A stretch of 64,000 nt of DNA from Chitinophagaceae bacterium (lineage in GTDB: Bacteria; Bacteroidota; Bacteroidia; Chitinophagales; Chitinophagaceae): positions 36,060 to 100,059 of the forward strand of contig JAMLGU010000011.1 of NCBI GenBank assembly GCA_023957575.1. Direction: 5' to 3'. Position numbers and translations under genes: made by a program. Positions 17,151 through 25,378 of this stretch are shown in pieces (position 1 is the first letter of the stretch; each line of letters starts with the position of its first letter). The notes beneath the pieces are model-generated. The model ran no database searches. It was not told where the DNA came from and saw only the letters and a list, made by a program, of their open reading frames with translations.

Positions 17151-18533
17151 TTACAATTTTTCAAACCTTGCCTGAAAGAACCGCAGGTATTTTGGCTCGT
17201 ACACCATTTTCATCCCTTTAATTTTATCACGCCTGTCAAGTACTCTGGCAGCAGATTCTGCAATCACGTCCATGTGTGCCTGTGTATATACCCTTCTTGG
17301 CAGCGTAAAGCGTACAAGTTCCAGTTTGGGGTAATAATTCTCTCCATTTGGTTTTCTTCCGGCAGATACGATACCCCTTTCCATAGTTCGGATGCCGGCA
17401 TCCAGATAGATTTCAGCAGCAAGGGTTTGCGCAGGAAACTGATCCTGTGTAAGATGTGGCAGGAATTTTTTTGCATCCACAAAAATTCCATGACCGCCTG
17501 TTGGCCTCACAATCGGAATTCCATATTCCATCATCTGATTTCCGAGATACTCTACCTGGCCTACTCTTGCACGCATGTGATCGTCATGCACACTTTCTAA
17601 CAGGCCAATTGCCAATGCTTCCATATCGCGGCCGGCCATTCCTCCGTAGGTATGCAAGCCTTCATAAACAACCACCATGTTTCGCGCTTCTTCAAACGCA
17701 TCCCAATCATTCAATGCCAAAAAACCGCCTATGTTCACACAGGCATCTTTCTTTCCGCTCATGGTAGCGCCATCAGTCTGGTCACAAATTTCTCTCACAA
17801 TTTCCTTAACCGATTTCTTTTCATATCCCTTTTCACGCTGTTGAATAAAGTAAGCATTTTCGGCAATCCTCGTCATGTCAAGCATGATTTTTATCCCATG
17901 CTTTTTAGTCAGCTTACGCAATTCCTTCAGGTTTTTCAGGCTGATGGGCTGGCCGCCGGCCATATTTACGGTGGTTGCTACACAGATATAGGGAATCTTC
18001 TTAGCGCCGTGTTTTTTAATAAGGCTTTCAACCTTATTTAAATCAATATCTCCCTTAAACGGATGTTCCGAGGTAGAATCATGTGCTTCATCAATAATCA
18101 CATCCACGAAGGTTCCACCCGCCAGTTCCTGATGAAGCCGGGTAGTGGTGAAATACATATTGCCGGGCACAATGTCTCCTTTTTTTATCATAATTTGAGA
18201 CAATATATTCTCTGCTCCCCTACCCTGATGCGTAGGCACTAAGTATTTGTAGCCATACACCTCCTGAATTACCTTTTCGAGATGATAGAAATTCTTGCTC
18301 CCGGCATAGGCTTCATCTCCCAGCATCATGCCACTCCACTGCTGATCACTCATTGCATTGGTACCACTGTCGGTAAGTAAATCAATATAAACATCTTCCG
18401 ATTTCAGTAAAAAAGTATTGAACCCCGCCTCCTTCAGCGCTCTTCGTCTTTGAGCAGGCGTGGTCATCTTTATCAGCTCTACCATTTTAATTTTATATGG
18501 TTCGGCCCAACTGTTTTTGATTAATTTTTTCAT
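17151..18533 (-). CDS. tpl: tyrosine phenol-lyase
   Basis: PLP enzyme of the beta-eliminating lyase family, splitting tyrosine into phenol, pyruvate and ammonia. The PLP lysine is in MSGKKD (Lys261). It is called tyrosine phenol-lyase rather than tryptophanase because it has FTTTR where tryptophanases have FDTTR/Q (Thr124 versus Asp137 in the characterised enzymes), MERGIVSAGR (the active-site Arg381 region) where tryptophanase has VEIG, and a C-terminus RFFQARFEKL rather than LRHFTAKL. The 460-residue protein is full length. It follows tnaA by 34 bases and is probably co-transcribed with it. Confidence 0.9.
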   Translation of the reverse strand: MKKLIKNSWAEPYKIKMVELIKMTTPAQRRRALKEAGFNTFLLKSEDVYIDLLTDSGTNAMSDQQWSGMMLGDEAYAGSKNFYHLEKVIQEVYGYKYLVPTHQGRGAENILSQIMIKKGDIVPGNMYFTTTRLHQELAGGTFVDVIIDEAHDSTSEHPFKGDIDLNKVESLIKKHGAKKIPYICVATTVNMAGGQPISLKNLKELRKLTKKHGIKIMLDMTRIAENAYFIQQREKGYEKKSVKEIVREICDQTDGATMSGKKDACVNIGGFLALNDWDAFEEARNMVVVYEGLHTYGGMAGRDMEALAIGLLESVHDDHMRARVGQVEYLGNQMMEYGIPIVRPTGGHGIFVDAKKFLPHLTQDQFPAQTLAAEIYLDAGIRTMERGIVSAGRKPNGENYYPKLELVRFTLPRRVYTQAHMDVIAESAARVLDRRDKIKGMKMVYEPKYLRFFQARFEKL

Positions 18534-18567
18534 AACAAAATATTTTTAAATTTCAACTTTATTTTTT

Positions 18568-19944
18568 CTAAGAAACCACAGGCTTTAGTTTTGCCGTAAA
18601 GTGCCGCAATAATTTCGCTTCTTCGGTAATTAGCAGCCCTTTATATTTTTTTCGGTTTTTAAAAACTTCAATAATTACTTCTGCCACATAATCTATATGG
18701 CTTTGAGTGTAAACCCTTCTGGGAATTGCCAGACGAACCAACTCCAGTTTGGAAGGAATCAGTTTCCCTTTTTCATCATATTTCCCAAACATCAGTGAAC
18801 CGATTTCTACAGCCCTGATGCCTCCTTCTTCATACAATGCACAGCACAAGGCCTGCCCCGGATATTGGTCAACAGGAATATGTTTTAAAAATTCTTTCGC
18901 ATCCAAATAAACAGCATGACCTCCTGCCGGTCGCATCACAGGCACACCTGCATTATGCAATTTTTCGGTAAGATATTCAATGCTACGTATGCGATATTGG
19001 AGATAACTTTCATCTACTACTTCTTCTAACCCGATAGCAATAGCCTCCAGGTCGCGCCCGGCAAGACCTCCATAGGTAGGAAAACCTTCGGTAATGATTA
19101 ACAGATTTCTTGCTTCCTGAGCCAGATGTTCGCTTCGCAAGGCCAAAAAACCTCCAATATTGGCAATGGCATCTTTTTTAGCGCTCATGGTTGCACCATC
19201 AGCATAAGAAAACATTTCACGTGCAATATCAATCACCTGTTTTTTTGCATATCCTTTTTCACGGAGTTTTATGAAATAAGCATTTTCTGCAAAGCGGCAA
19301 CAATCAATAAAGAGAGGAATTTTATATTGTTTGCAAATCTTGCTTACCTCTCTGATATTTTTCATGCTTACCGGTTGTCCACCACCCGAGTTATTGGTAA
19401 CAGTAAGAATCACCATTGGAATATTTTCTGCGCCTTTCTCTTTAATCACTTTTTTCAACGCTACAGTATCCATGTTGCCTTTAAAAGGAGCAGGAATGGC
19501 AGGATGTTTACCTTCTTCACACACCAGGTCAATTCCTTCGGCGCCGCTAAACTCAATATTGGCGCGGGTTGTATCAAACAAGGTATTGCTGATAAAATAT
19601 TTCCCCTTTCCACCCACAAGGCTAAATAATATTTTTTCGGATGCTCTGCCCTGATGAGTAGGTATGATAAATTCCATCCCGGTGATGCTTTGCACGGCAT
19701 CTTTAAAACGATAAAAACTGGGGCTGCCCGCGTAAGACTCGTCGCCACTCATCATACCTGCCCACTGCCGGCTACTCATGGCATTGGTACCACTGTCGGT
19801 AAGCAGATCAATCAACACATCGTTTGAGTCTATCAAAAATGGATTGTAATGCGCTTTTCTTAATATTTTCGTTCTTTCTTCTTTTGTATTAAAATATATC
19901 GGTTCTACGGACTTAATCCGGAACGGCTCAATAATTGTTTTCAT
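18568..19944 (-). CDS. tnaA: tryptophanase
   Basis: PLP-dependent lyase converting tryptophan to indole, pyruvate and ammonia. It is a paralogue of the neighbouring tyrosine phenol-lyase, with the PLP lysine in MSAKKD. Diagnostic tryptophanase features are FDTTR (Asp137 equivalent), IRAVEIGSLMFGK instead of the MERG motif, and the C-terminal LRHFTAKLKP that carries the His463 equivalent. Its length is 458 residues. It is first in the tnaA-tpl pair and is preceded by 300 bases of leader that encode a short Trp-containing peptide (20064-20144), resembling the tnaC-tnaA arrangement. Confidence 0.92.
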   Translation of the reverse strand: MKTIIEPFRIKSVEPIYFNTKEERTKILRKAHYNPFLIDSNDVLIDLLTDSGTNAMSSRQWAGMMSGDESYAGSPSFYRFKDAVQSITGMEFIIPTHQGRASEKILFSLVGGKGKYFISNTLFDTTRANIEFSGAEGIDLVCEEGKHPAIPAPFKGNMDTVALKKVIKEKGAENIPMVILTVTNNSGGGQPVSMKNIREVSKICKQYKIPLFIDCCRFAENAYFIKLREKGYAKKQVIDIAREMFSYADGATMSAKKDAIANIGGFLALRSEHLAQEARNLLIITEGFPTYGGLAGRDLEAIAIGLEEVVDESYLQYRIRSIEYLTEKLHNAGVPVMRPAGGHAVYLDAKEFLKHIPVDQYPGQALCCALYEEGGIRAVEIGSLMFGKYDEKGKLIPSKLELVRLAIPRRVYTQSHIDYVAEVIIEVFKNRKKYKGLLITEEAKLLRHFTAKLKPVVS

Positions 19945-20063
19945 TCTATTAAATTTTTAGTAAATGGTATAATAATACAATTACATGTTTGGCATTTGGC
20001 CATAACCTGCAATACGGCAATACAGCAGAAAAATCTGTATAGCAAAAATTATAAAAAGTAGAA

Positions 20064-20144
20064 TTAAGTAGGTTTGCGAAGAATTTTACTCCAAAGAATA
20101 AGAGCAGCCCTCATGCTTTTACTATGGTATTGGCAAACTTTCAT
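20064..20144 (-). CDS. candidate TnaC-like leader peptide (26 residues)
   Basis: Short ORF on the tnaA strand, ending 119 bases before the tnaA ATG. The peptide begins MKVCQYHSK, has its single tryptophan at residue 18 (LILWSKIL) and ends Arg-Lys-Pro-Thr, so proline is next to last. TnaC peptides of enterobacteria are 24-34 residues with one essential Trp and a terminal or near-terminal Pro, and stall ribosomes when tryptophan is high. Here the Trp-Pro spacing is 7 rather than about 12, so homology is not shown. A promoter-like element with a 21-base spacer lies immediately upstream. Confidence 0.45.
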   Translation of the reverse strand: MKVCQYHSKSMRAALILWSKILRKPT

Positions 20145-20148
20145 AATG

Positions 20149-20181
20149 CAAAGATGAATAAAATAAATCATCTGAAACAAA
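20149..20181 (-). promoter_or_regulatory. candidate promoter of the tna leader
   Basis: On the minus strand: TTTG (20181-20178), 21 bases, then CATCTTTG (20156-20149), one base off the TAnnTTTG consensus. It ends 4 bases before the leader ATG. Confidence 0.45.
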
Positions 20182-20246
20182 TATTTTTTAATTAACACTT
20201 TCAGAATTGACTTTTTCCATTATTTTTCAAAGACAATTAACTCAAA

Positions 20247-20798
20247 TTATTCCAGTACTTTGATGAGTTTTGCAAAATGGCGCAAATAGTAACCCTCAAA
20301 CCGGCTTTCTATTACACCTTTACTACTTGAAGAATGTAGAAAAATAATATCGGGTTGGGTTTGGGTGATAATGCCGATGTGGCTGATACCTTTGTTATCG
20401 CTACCGGTAAACAATATCAAATCGCCCGGTCGGGCCTCTTTCATTTCAATAGTTTTACCCATATTTTCATAATTATAGGAGGCTCGCGGGGCCTTGATTC
20501 CAAAGTGATTAAAAACTAAGAATAACAATCCCGAGCAATCTAATCCGGCCGAAGGATCTGCAGAAGCATATAGGTATGGCGTTCCTAAATAAGTTTTTGA
20601 GTAAGCAATGAGGTCATTTCGATTAATGTTCAATAATTTACCGGCCGCTAAAGACATTGTTGTTGAGCCTGTATTATTTGTGCTATGGGTAGCCACCGAA
20701 TTTTCTTTAACAGGGCCGGCTTTCAGTTTTTTGGTACTGCTGCATGAAAAGAAAAGCATTGCAAAAACAAGAACCGAGAATAATGTAGCTGTTTTCAT
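20247..20798 (-). CDS. NlpC/P60 family peptidase, lipoprotein
   Basis: Cell-wall endopeptidase of the C40 (NlpC/P60) family, which typically cuts the D-gamma-Glu-meso-DAP bond of peptidoglycan stems. The N-terminus ends in a lipobox (MLFFSC, Cys19), so it is a periplasmic-side lipoprotein. The catalytic triad is visible as LDCSG (Cys), SHIGI (His) and FLHSSS (third polar residue). The 183-residue protein consists of the anchor, a short Ser/Thr-rich linker and one catalytic domain. It precedes the tna leader region on the same strand, with no close operon partner. Confidence 0.9.
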   Translation of the reverse strand: MKTATLFSVLVFAMLFFSCSSTKKLKAGPVKENSVATHSTNNTGSTTMSLAAGKLLNINRNDLIAYSKTYLGTPYLYASADPSAGLDCSGLLFLVFNHFGIKAPRASYNYENMGKTIEMKEARPGDLILFTGSDNKGISHIGIITQTQPDIIFLHSSSSKGVIESRFEGYYLRHFAKLIKVLE

Positions 20799-20944
20799 AC
20801 ATTCAAAAGGCAGAAATTAAATTATTTTGGCTTTACAATCCTTTTCCGAAATTATCATAAAAAAAATACAGTAGAGAATCATTCATCAATGAACTGATTA
20901 GCAAAAACTAATAATATCATTAACATCAAAAACCCTACTGTAGC

Positions 20945-20969
20945 ACAAAAAGCCTCTCAGAAAGAGGCT
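20945..20969 (-). terminator. terminator of the RRM protein gene
   Basis: Perfect 7-bp stem AGCCTCT/AGAGGCT with a 5-base loop. On the minus strand it is followed by TTTTT, 24 bases after the RRM stop. The flanking A-run on the other side could also make it work for plus-strand transcripts. Confidence 0.8.
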
Positions 20970-20992
20970 AAAAAATCTTTTATAAAAAGGGA

Positions 20993-21340
20993 TTAATATT
21001 TTCTATCGTAACCGCCACGGCTTCCGTAACCGCCGCCACCTTTTTTGTAGCCGCCGCCGCCGCCAAAGCTTTTCTTTTTGTAGCCACCACTACCACCTTC
21101 TTTTGGACGGCTTTCATTAACAACAATATTTCTGCCGTCAATTTCTTTACCGTTCAAAGCTTCGATAGCAGCTTTTGCTTCTTCATCATTGGCCATTTCA
21201 ACAAATCCGAAACCTTTACTACGATTACTAAATTTGTCTAAAACGATTTTTGCAGAAGAAATTTCTCCAAATTCAGAAAATAAATTTTCCAACTCCTGAT
21301 CACTCAGGTTCCAACTAAGATTACCAACGTAAATGTTCAT
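20993..21340 (-). CDS. RRM-domain RNA-binding protein with glycine-rich tail
   Basis: Single RNA-recognition-motif protein of 115 residues. RNP2 is IYVGNL (residues 3-8) and RNP1 is KGFGFVEM (about 43-50); a Gly/Lys/Tyr-rich tail follows (GGGGGYKKGGGGYGSRGG). Such small RRM proteins are common RNA chaperones in Bacteroidota and cyanobacteria. ATG 21340 is used because it begins exactly at the RRM; the in-frame TTG 11 codons upstream would add an unrelated extension. It is a monocistronic gene with its own terminator. Confidence 0.9.
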   Translation of the reverse strand: MNIYVGNLSWNLSDQELENLFSEFGEISSAKIVLDKFSNRSKGFGFVEMANDEEAKAAIEALNGKEIDGRNIVVNESRPKEGGSGGYKKKSFGGGGGYKKGGGGYGSRGGYDRKY

Positions 21341-21686
21341 TTTTAAAATAATTTTATAATAGAAAAAGTGCAAAACAGTACTAAAAAACCATTGAACATT
21401 TGTGATATTCCGGAACCTTATTACTGAGTGAACACCAAATAATTATCAAATATAGGTTAAAAAACAAGGTTTCCACCAAAAAAATATTTTTTTGAAAGAA
21501 AATCAACCAATAAAAAGCCAAAAAATGACCTGAAATATGCCCGTTTAATGAATAAAATTCCTGCCAAATAAAAATTATTCATGACACAATATATTTTTAT
21601 GATATTTGTATTATTATTATTATCAATTAATTAAGCAATAAAATTAAAAATAAAGAATAAATAATAATAACTAATACCTATGAACC
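21341..21686. other. intergenic region, no gene seen
   Basis: 346 A/T-rich bases between the RRM gene and the nucleoside kinase gene, both on the minus strand. They hold the upstream region of the RRM gene and a short ATT/TAT microsatellite near 21610-21632. I see no coding sequence or strong hairpin. Confidence 0.5.
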
Positions 21687-23072
21687 TCAAAAATAAATGC
21701 TACCGCCTATAAATTCTCTAAAAATTGAGTTAAAGGGAATTTTATCGGCATCTAATGGTTTGCAAAAAGACAACAGATTCAACAATCTTTCCTTTGTATC
21801 CACATGAATACTTTCTGTTCCAATCATATTTAAAACTTCTTCTGCAAAGGGACGCATGGCATTCAGTTCGTACAGCAGGCTCGAGTTAAACATAGCATCG
21901 GCTTCCTCCTCATATTTAAATATATTTTCATACTCACCTTTTCTTACACTATCCCACTGTTCAAGTGTAGCTTCGGGTTTAGTGCCTCTAAAACGAAAGC
22001 CTCTCACCATCCTGCGCATCAGCCTTACCTCGGTGGTAGGGATACGGTTAACCAAATCTACATTCAACTCAAAAAGAGCGCTAATGTACACCTTAAACAA
22101 AAAGTTTCGATGGATGCCCGGCAGCAGATTCGGATTTAACGCATGAAGCCCTTCAATAACTAAAATATCTGAATAGCCCAAATTCATAGTATTCGTTTGT
22201 GGCAACCTGGAGCCGGTTACAAAATCAAAAATCGGGGTCTGAACCGTTTCTCCATTAATCAGTTGCAGAATATGCTTTTGCAACAGCGGCAGATCGAGCG
22301 CATTCAAACTTTCAAAATCATAATTTCCATCGCTGTCGCGAGGCGTAAATTCCCTGTTTACAAAATAATCATCCAATGACTGCGGTATCGGCCTCAGCCC
22401 GTTTACTCTAAGCTGCATAGAAAGTCGTTGGGCAAAAGTGGTTTTGCCGGATGATGAAGGACCCGAAATAAGCACCACCCTAATGGCATGATGCGCCCTC
22501 AATATCAAATCGGCAATATCTGATATTTCTTTTTCCTGCATAGCTTCCGCAATGCCAATCAATTCATTGCCACGCCCCGCATCTATAAAACTATTGAGGT
22601 CAGGCATCAGTTCTATCCCAATATTACTCAGCCATGACTGGGTTCTTTCGTAAGTGGCCGCCAGTTTTTTGGGCAGCACCAAAGGCGACCCATCAATAGC
22701 GCCAATAGAAAAGTCGATGATAAAACCACCGGAAAACGGAATGATTCTAAACATTTCTGCCATTGAGGTATTGGTGTTGGCCGGATAAATAGTGCGCACC
22801 AGCTTATTTTCCAATTTGTAATGATAATAACCATCCCTTTTGTACAAAAATTTGATTGGACTATTATTGTTCACCCATTCTTTCATCCGAAACTCGATTT
22901 GCCTTACCTCCCTTACCGAAAGAACAGAACGGGCAAGCCTGCAAAACACTCCATCCTGAATAGAATAAGCTGTCTTTAAGTTATCATCAGGAAAAAGCGC
23001 TTCAGTTATTTTTATTAAGCCAAGCTTTGTTGTCTGCCGCCGTTGACGTAAATGAGTTTCTTCCATAGTCAT
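21687..23072 (-). CDS. uridine kinase-like nucleoside kinase with tRNA-synthetase-like N-terminal region
   Basis: P-loop nucleoside kinase of the uridine kinase/phosphoribulokinase family. The Walker A GPSSSGKTT is at about residue 204, followed by SLDDYF and the IEGLHALNP region. The N-terminal 190 residues resemble the second additional domain of threonyl-tRNA synthetase that usually precedes this kinase in Bacteroidota and Firmicutes proteins of about 550 residues. Here the protein is only 461 residues and seems to lack the leading TGS domain. Substrate is probably uridine/cytidine, but this fusion family is poorly characterised. Confidence 0.85.
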   Translation of the reverse strand: MTMEETHLRQRRQTTKLGLIKITEALFPDDNLKTAYSIQDGVFCRLARSVLSVREVRQIEFRMKEWVNNNSPIKFLYKRDGYYHYKLENKLVRTIYPANTNTSMAEMFRIIPFSGGFIIDFSIGAIDGSPLVLPKKLAATYERTQSWLSNIGIELMPDLNSFIDAGRGNELIGIAEAMQEKEISDIADLILRAHHAIRVVLISGPSSSGKTTFAQRLSMQLRVNGLRPIPQSLDDYFVNREFTPRDSDGNYDFESLNALDLPLLQKHILQLINGETVQTPIFDFVTGSRLPQTNTMNLGYSDILVIEGLHALNPNLLPGIHRNFLFKVYISALFELNVDLVNRIPTTEVRLMRRMVRGFRFRGTKPEATLEQWDSVRKGEYENIFKYEEEADAMFNSSLLYELNAMRPFAEEVLNMIGTESIHVDTKERLLNLLSFCKPLDADKIPFNSIFREFIGGSIYF

Positions 23073-23460
23073 TTCTTTTAAGTATTCAATTTCATATACT
23101 TTATCATGATTTTCAGAAAATTAATAAACAGCGAATCATTCTCATATTTGAGTGTTATAAAGTTACTTAATAATTAAAAGAAAAAGAAGAATTAGTTGAA
23201 GTGCTACCATTTATAACTTTGTATTCATACATCGGAACGGGTTATTAATTTTGGGCTTTGACAACCTCAAAATTATGGGAACTATTAGTCAATTATAATA
23301 ACATGAGAAAAGTGCTATTATCAGTAAGATGCGTTGATAAAATAAACTCCACTGCACAAAAGTATCTTTTCGGGCTTGTTGTCGTTTGAACGGGAAAATA
23401 GACATTGGGAACCTATGAGTTCCAATAATTATTCAAAATAGTTCACTTTTGGTAGAAAAC
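23073..23460. other. intergenic region upstream of hicAB
   Basis: About 390 A/T-rich bases between the divergent kinase gene and the hicAB promoter region. No gene is supported. The only structured element is a palindromic AATAATTATT core at 23424-23433, repeated near the hicA promoter. Confidence 0.5.
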
Positions 23461-23471
23461 TTTATCCGATT

Positions 23472-23487
23472 TTCAATAATTATTGAA
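23472..23487. promoter_or_regulatory. palindromic candidate operator of hicAB
   Basis: Perfect 16-bp palindrome TTCAATAA/TTATTGAA just upstream of the hicA -33 region. A second copy of its core AATAATTATT lies at 23424-23433, 51 bases away (about five helical turns). HicB antitoxins with a DNA-binding domain repress their own operon, so these are reasonable HicB sites. Confidence 0.5.
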
Positions 23488-23494
23488 TAACTTT

Positions 23495-23523
23495 TTGTAT
23501 TGATAGAAATAATTCTATCTTTG
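23495..23523 (+). promoter_or_regulatory. hicAB promoter
   Basis: TTG at 23495-23497, 18-base spacer, TATCTTTG at 23516-23523; both elements match the Bacteroidota promoter consensus. hicA ATG lies 27 bases downstream. Confidence 0.65.
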
Positions 23524-23550
23524 AATAATCAGGCAAAACAAATATTGCAC

Positions 23551-23748
23551 ATGAAAAGATTTAAAGTAAAAGAAATCATCGAGACCTTAAAAGCAGACGG
23601 TTGGTTTCTTTGCAATCACAACGGAACCAGCCACCGGCAGTTTAAACACCCTGTTAAAAAAGGCAAGGTTACGGTGAATGGAAAGCCAAGTGATACTTTA
23701 TCACAGGAATTATTAAACAGTATTTTTAAACAGGCAGGGTGGAAATAA
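23551..23748 (+). CDS. hicA: HicA-type toxin (mRNA interferase)
   Basis: Small dsRBD-fold RNase toxin of 65 residues. It has the HicA pattern: an N-terminal helix with a KADGW motif, the catalytic-histidine region GTSHRQFKHP, then KVTV and a C-terminal LLNSIFKQAGW. HicA cleaves mRNA when not held by HicB. ATG 23551 is chosen because the in-frame upstream start at 23500 lies within the promoter. hicB follows after 18 bases. Codon use and the decayed surroundings suggest an acquired accessory module. Confidence 0.9.
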   Translation: MKRFKVKEIIETLKADGWFLCNHNGTSHRQFKHPVKKGKVTVNGKPSDTLSQELLNSIFKQAGWK

Positions 23749-23766
23749 TCATTTAAAAAGCATAAA

Positions 23767-24183
23767 ATGAAAAAGATTAAGGTATTAGTTGAATGGTCGG
23801 GCGACAACTTTAGCGCCGGTACTGGTGAAATAAACGGGATGGTGTTTGCAACTGGTAAATCGCTGGATGACGTAAAGGAAAAATTTACGGAAGCATTTAA
23901 GTTTCATATTGAAGGTTCTTTATCAGATGGCGATAAATTACCAGCTTATATAGTAAATGGAAAATATAAATTTGAATACGAATTGCAGGCATCCGCAATG
24001 CTTCATCTGGCAGATGGGTTAATTACCCGGTCGGCGCTTTCACGTGTTACCGGCATTAATGAAAAACAACTCAGCCACTATCTCACAGGACATCGAAAAG
24101 CTCGTTTGAAACAAAACGAAAAAATAGCTTTAGGGATTAAAACCATAAATAAACAAATTAACCATATAGCAAAACTTATATAA
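23767..24183 (+). CDS. hicB: HicB-type antitoxin with C-terminal HTH
   Basis: Antitoxin partner of the preceding HicA, 138 residues. The N-terminal part (about 1-65) has the partial RNase H-like HicB fold (VEWSGDNFSAGTGEINGMVF, LDDVKEKFTEAF). The C-terminal part (about 80-125) is an Xre-like helix-turn-helix (RSALSRVTGINEKQLSHYLT), so it can bind DNA and repress the operon. The lower-case order toxin-then-antitoxin is usual for hicAB. Confidence 0.88.
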   Translation: MKKIKVLVEWSGDNFSAGTGEINGMVFATGKSLDDVKEKFTEAFKFHIEGSLSDGDKLPAYIVNGKYKFEYELQASAMLHLADGLITRSALSRVTGINEKQLSHYLTGHRKARLKQNEKIALGIKTINKQINHIAKLI

Positions 24184-24232
24184 CTTTTTTTGATAATTTC
24201 GCCCCTTGCCAACCATAAAATTACAGAGTACA

Positions 24233-24439
24233 ATGGAGCCATTTGAGACAACCCAATAAAAAGTAATGAAGTATTGCTGACCGGCTACTGAGGTAGAAGA
24301 CGGGAACTTTATTCACAAAACCAATGACCAACTGAGCTATTATATGTACCTAGCCGACCCCGACAGCCTGAGTAATGAGGAATGGGCTATGCGATATGAA
24401 GAGCTGGAATGGATTAGGCGAAAAGAGGCAGGAAAATAG
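24233..24439 (+). pseudogene. decayed small ORF with two in-frame stops
   Basis: From ATG 24233 the frame runs to TAG 24437-24439 (69 codons) but is interrupted by TAA at 24257 and TGA at 24278. The second half reads as well-formed protein (EVEDGNFIHKTNDQLSYYMY, then SNEEWAMRYEELEWIRR). I do not recognise the family. It sits directly after hicAB in a decayed tract. Confidence 0.45.
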
Positions 24440-24442
24440 ACC

Positions 24443-24523
24443 CTATTTAAGGAATAGTTGAATTAAAAGTCGAATAAACCCAATGGCTATCAAGACCAAA
24501 AAAAGAAAACCCCAGATGTTCAT
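24443..24523 (-). CDS. possible 26-residue single-helix membrane peptide
   Basis: ATG 24523 to TAG 24443 encodes a peptide of 26 residues that is almost entirely hydrophobic (MNIWGFLFLVLIAIGFIRLL followed by IQLFLK), one membrane span with a lysine at the end. Its stop lies 4 bases from the end of the opposing decayed ORF. Small hydrophobic ORFs arise by chance in A/T-rich DNA, so this is a candidate only. Confidence 0.3.
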   Translation of the reverse strand: MNIWGFLFLVLIAIGFIRLLIQLFLK

Positions 24524-24599
24524 GTGATATTCCACTACAAATTGTTTTCTACAAAGTTATCGCAAATAACACTGATTTAAGTGTTCTATTTGAATAAAA

Positions 24600-24840
24600 A
24601 GGCACAGCATACAGCATAAAGCCCAAAGCATATAAGCTTTGAATTGTTAGGCAAATGCATCTAAATTCACATTTAGGTAATCATTATCAATCCCAGAGGG
24701 ATAAATTTATGATAGAACAGGATTGAACCCTATTTTCAGAATTCCAAAGAGGTGAAATGCCATCCCTACACGATTTTGAACACTACCAAATGATAATCTC
24801 TATTATGTCATCAGCCTTTCAGGCTTCTTTTCAGACTAAA
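24600..24840. repeat. degenerate dispersed-repeat-like sequence
   Basis: Non-coding tract with words resembling module (c) of the 16-kb repeat block (CAGCATACAGCATAAAGC at about 24605) and then short inverted bits such as ATCCCAGAGGGAT (about 24690) and GCCTTTCAGGC (about 24814). It resembles eroded copies of Bacteroidota interspersed intergenic repeats. The assignment is by appearance only. Confidence 0.3.
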
Positions 24841-24857
24841 AATCAGATGCGTTTGCC

Positions 24858-25378
24858 CTATTCGAATTGCTTTCTGCCATCAAGAAAAATTAAGATTTCA
24901 GCTTTTGATAAACTGACAGCAGTAACGGTGATGACACCTCCTTTGTTTTGCATACCGGCAAATTGCTCAATGTTGACTAACGTAATTGAATGTTTTATTT
25001 TCACAGTTTGTTACTATCAATTAAATGAGTTGACCGCATTTTTAGCGACTCCCTCTTTACTGCATACATAGCCTCCTCACAGCGTTTGCCAAGTAAACTT
25101 ATGTTTTCAAATTTTTGGTCAAAACCATCAGCAGCAACCGTTTTTACGTTTTGCAAAAGTTCCAATAATAGGTATTAATATATTTGTTCATATCATTGGC
25201 TTTCTTTTTATCTTTGTGATAAGATAGTCAGAATAGCAGCTTTGGATTGCATTTTCCTTAGTGATGTTTTTCTGACTATTTCTTTTATTGTCCTGTCTTT
25301 ATGTCTTTGTGCTTGTCCAACATATTTTGCAGTTTTACATATACCAAATTTATATATTTGGTTACTGAAAATAGGCAA
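24858..25378 (-). pseudogene. broken minus-strand coding remnant, family not recognised
   Basis: Three consecutive protein-like stretches in shifting frames. First, 25378-25208 opens at TTG and includes KTAKYVGQAQRHKDRTIKEI. Then, after a frame change, a piece with KDKKKANDMNKYINTYY leads into 25174-25001 with NVKTVAADGFDQKFENISLL. Finally a GTG-started 48-codon ORF, 25004-24858 (VNIEQFAGMQNKGGVITVTA), overlaps the preceding stop. The composition looks like real protein broken by frameshifts. A plus-strand ORF over the same DNA looks like its shadow. Confidence 0.35.

Noticed and set aside
24757..25071. 104-codon plus-strand ORF in the decayed tract
   Set aside because: It has no recognisable domain, is low in coding character, and overlaps more protein-like minus-strand fragments.
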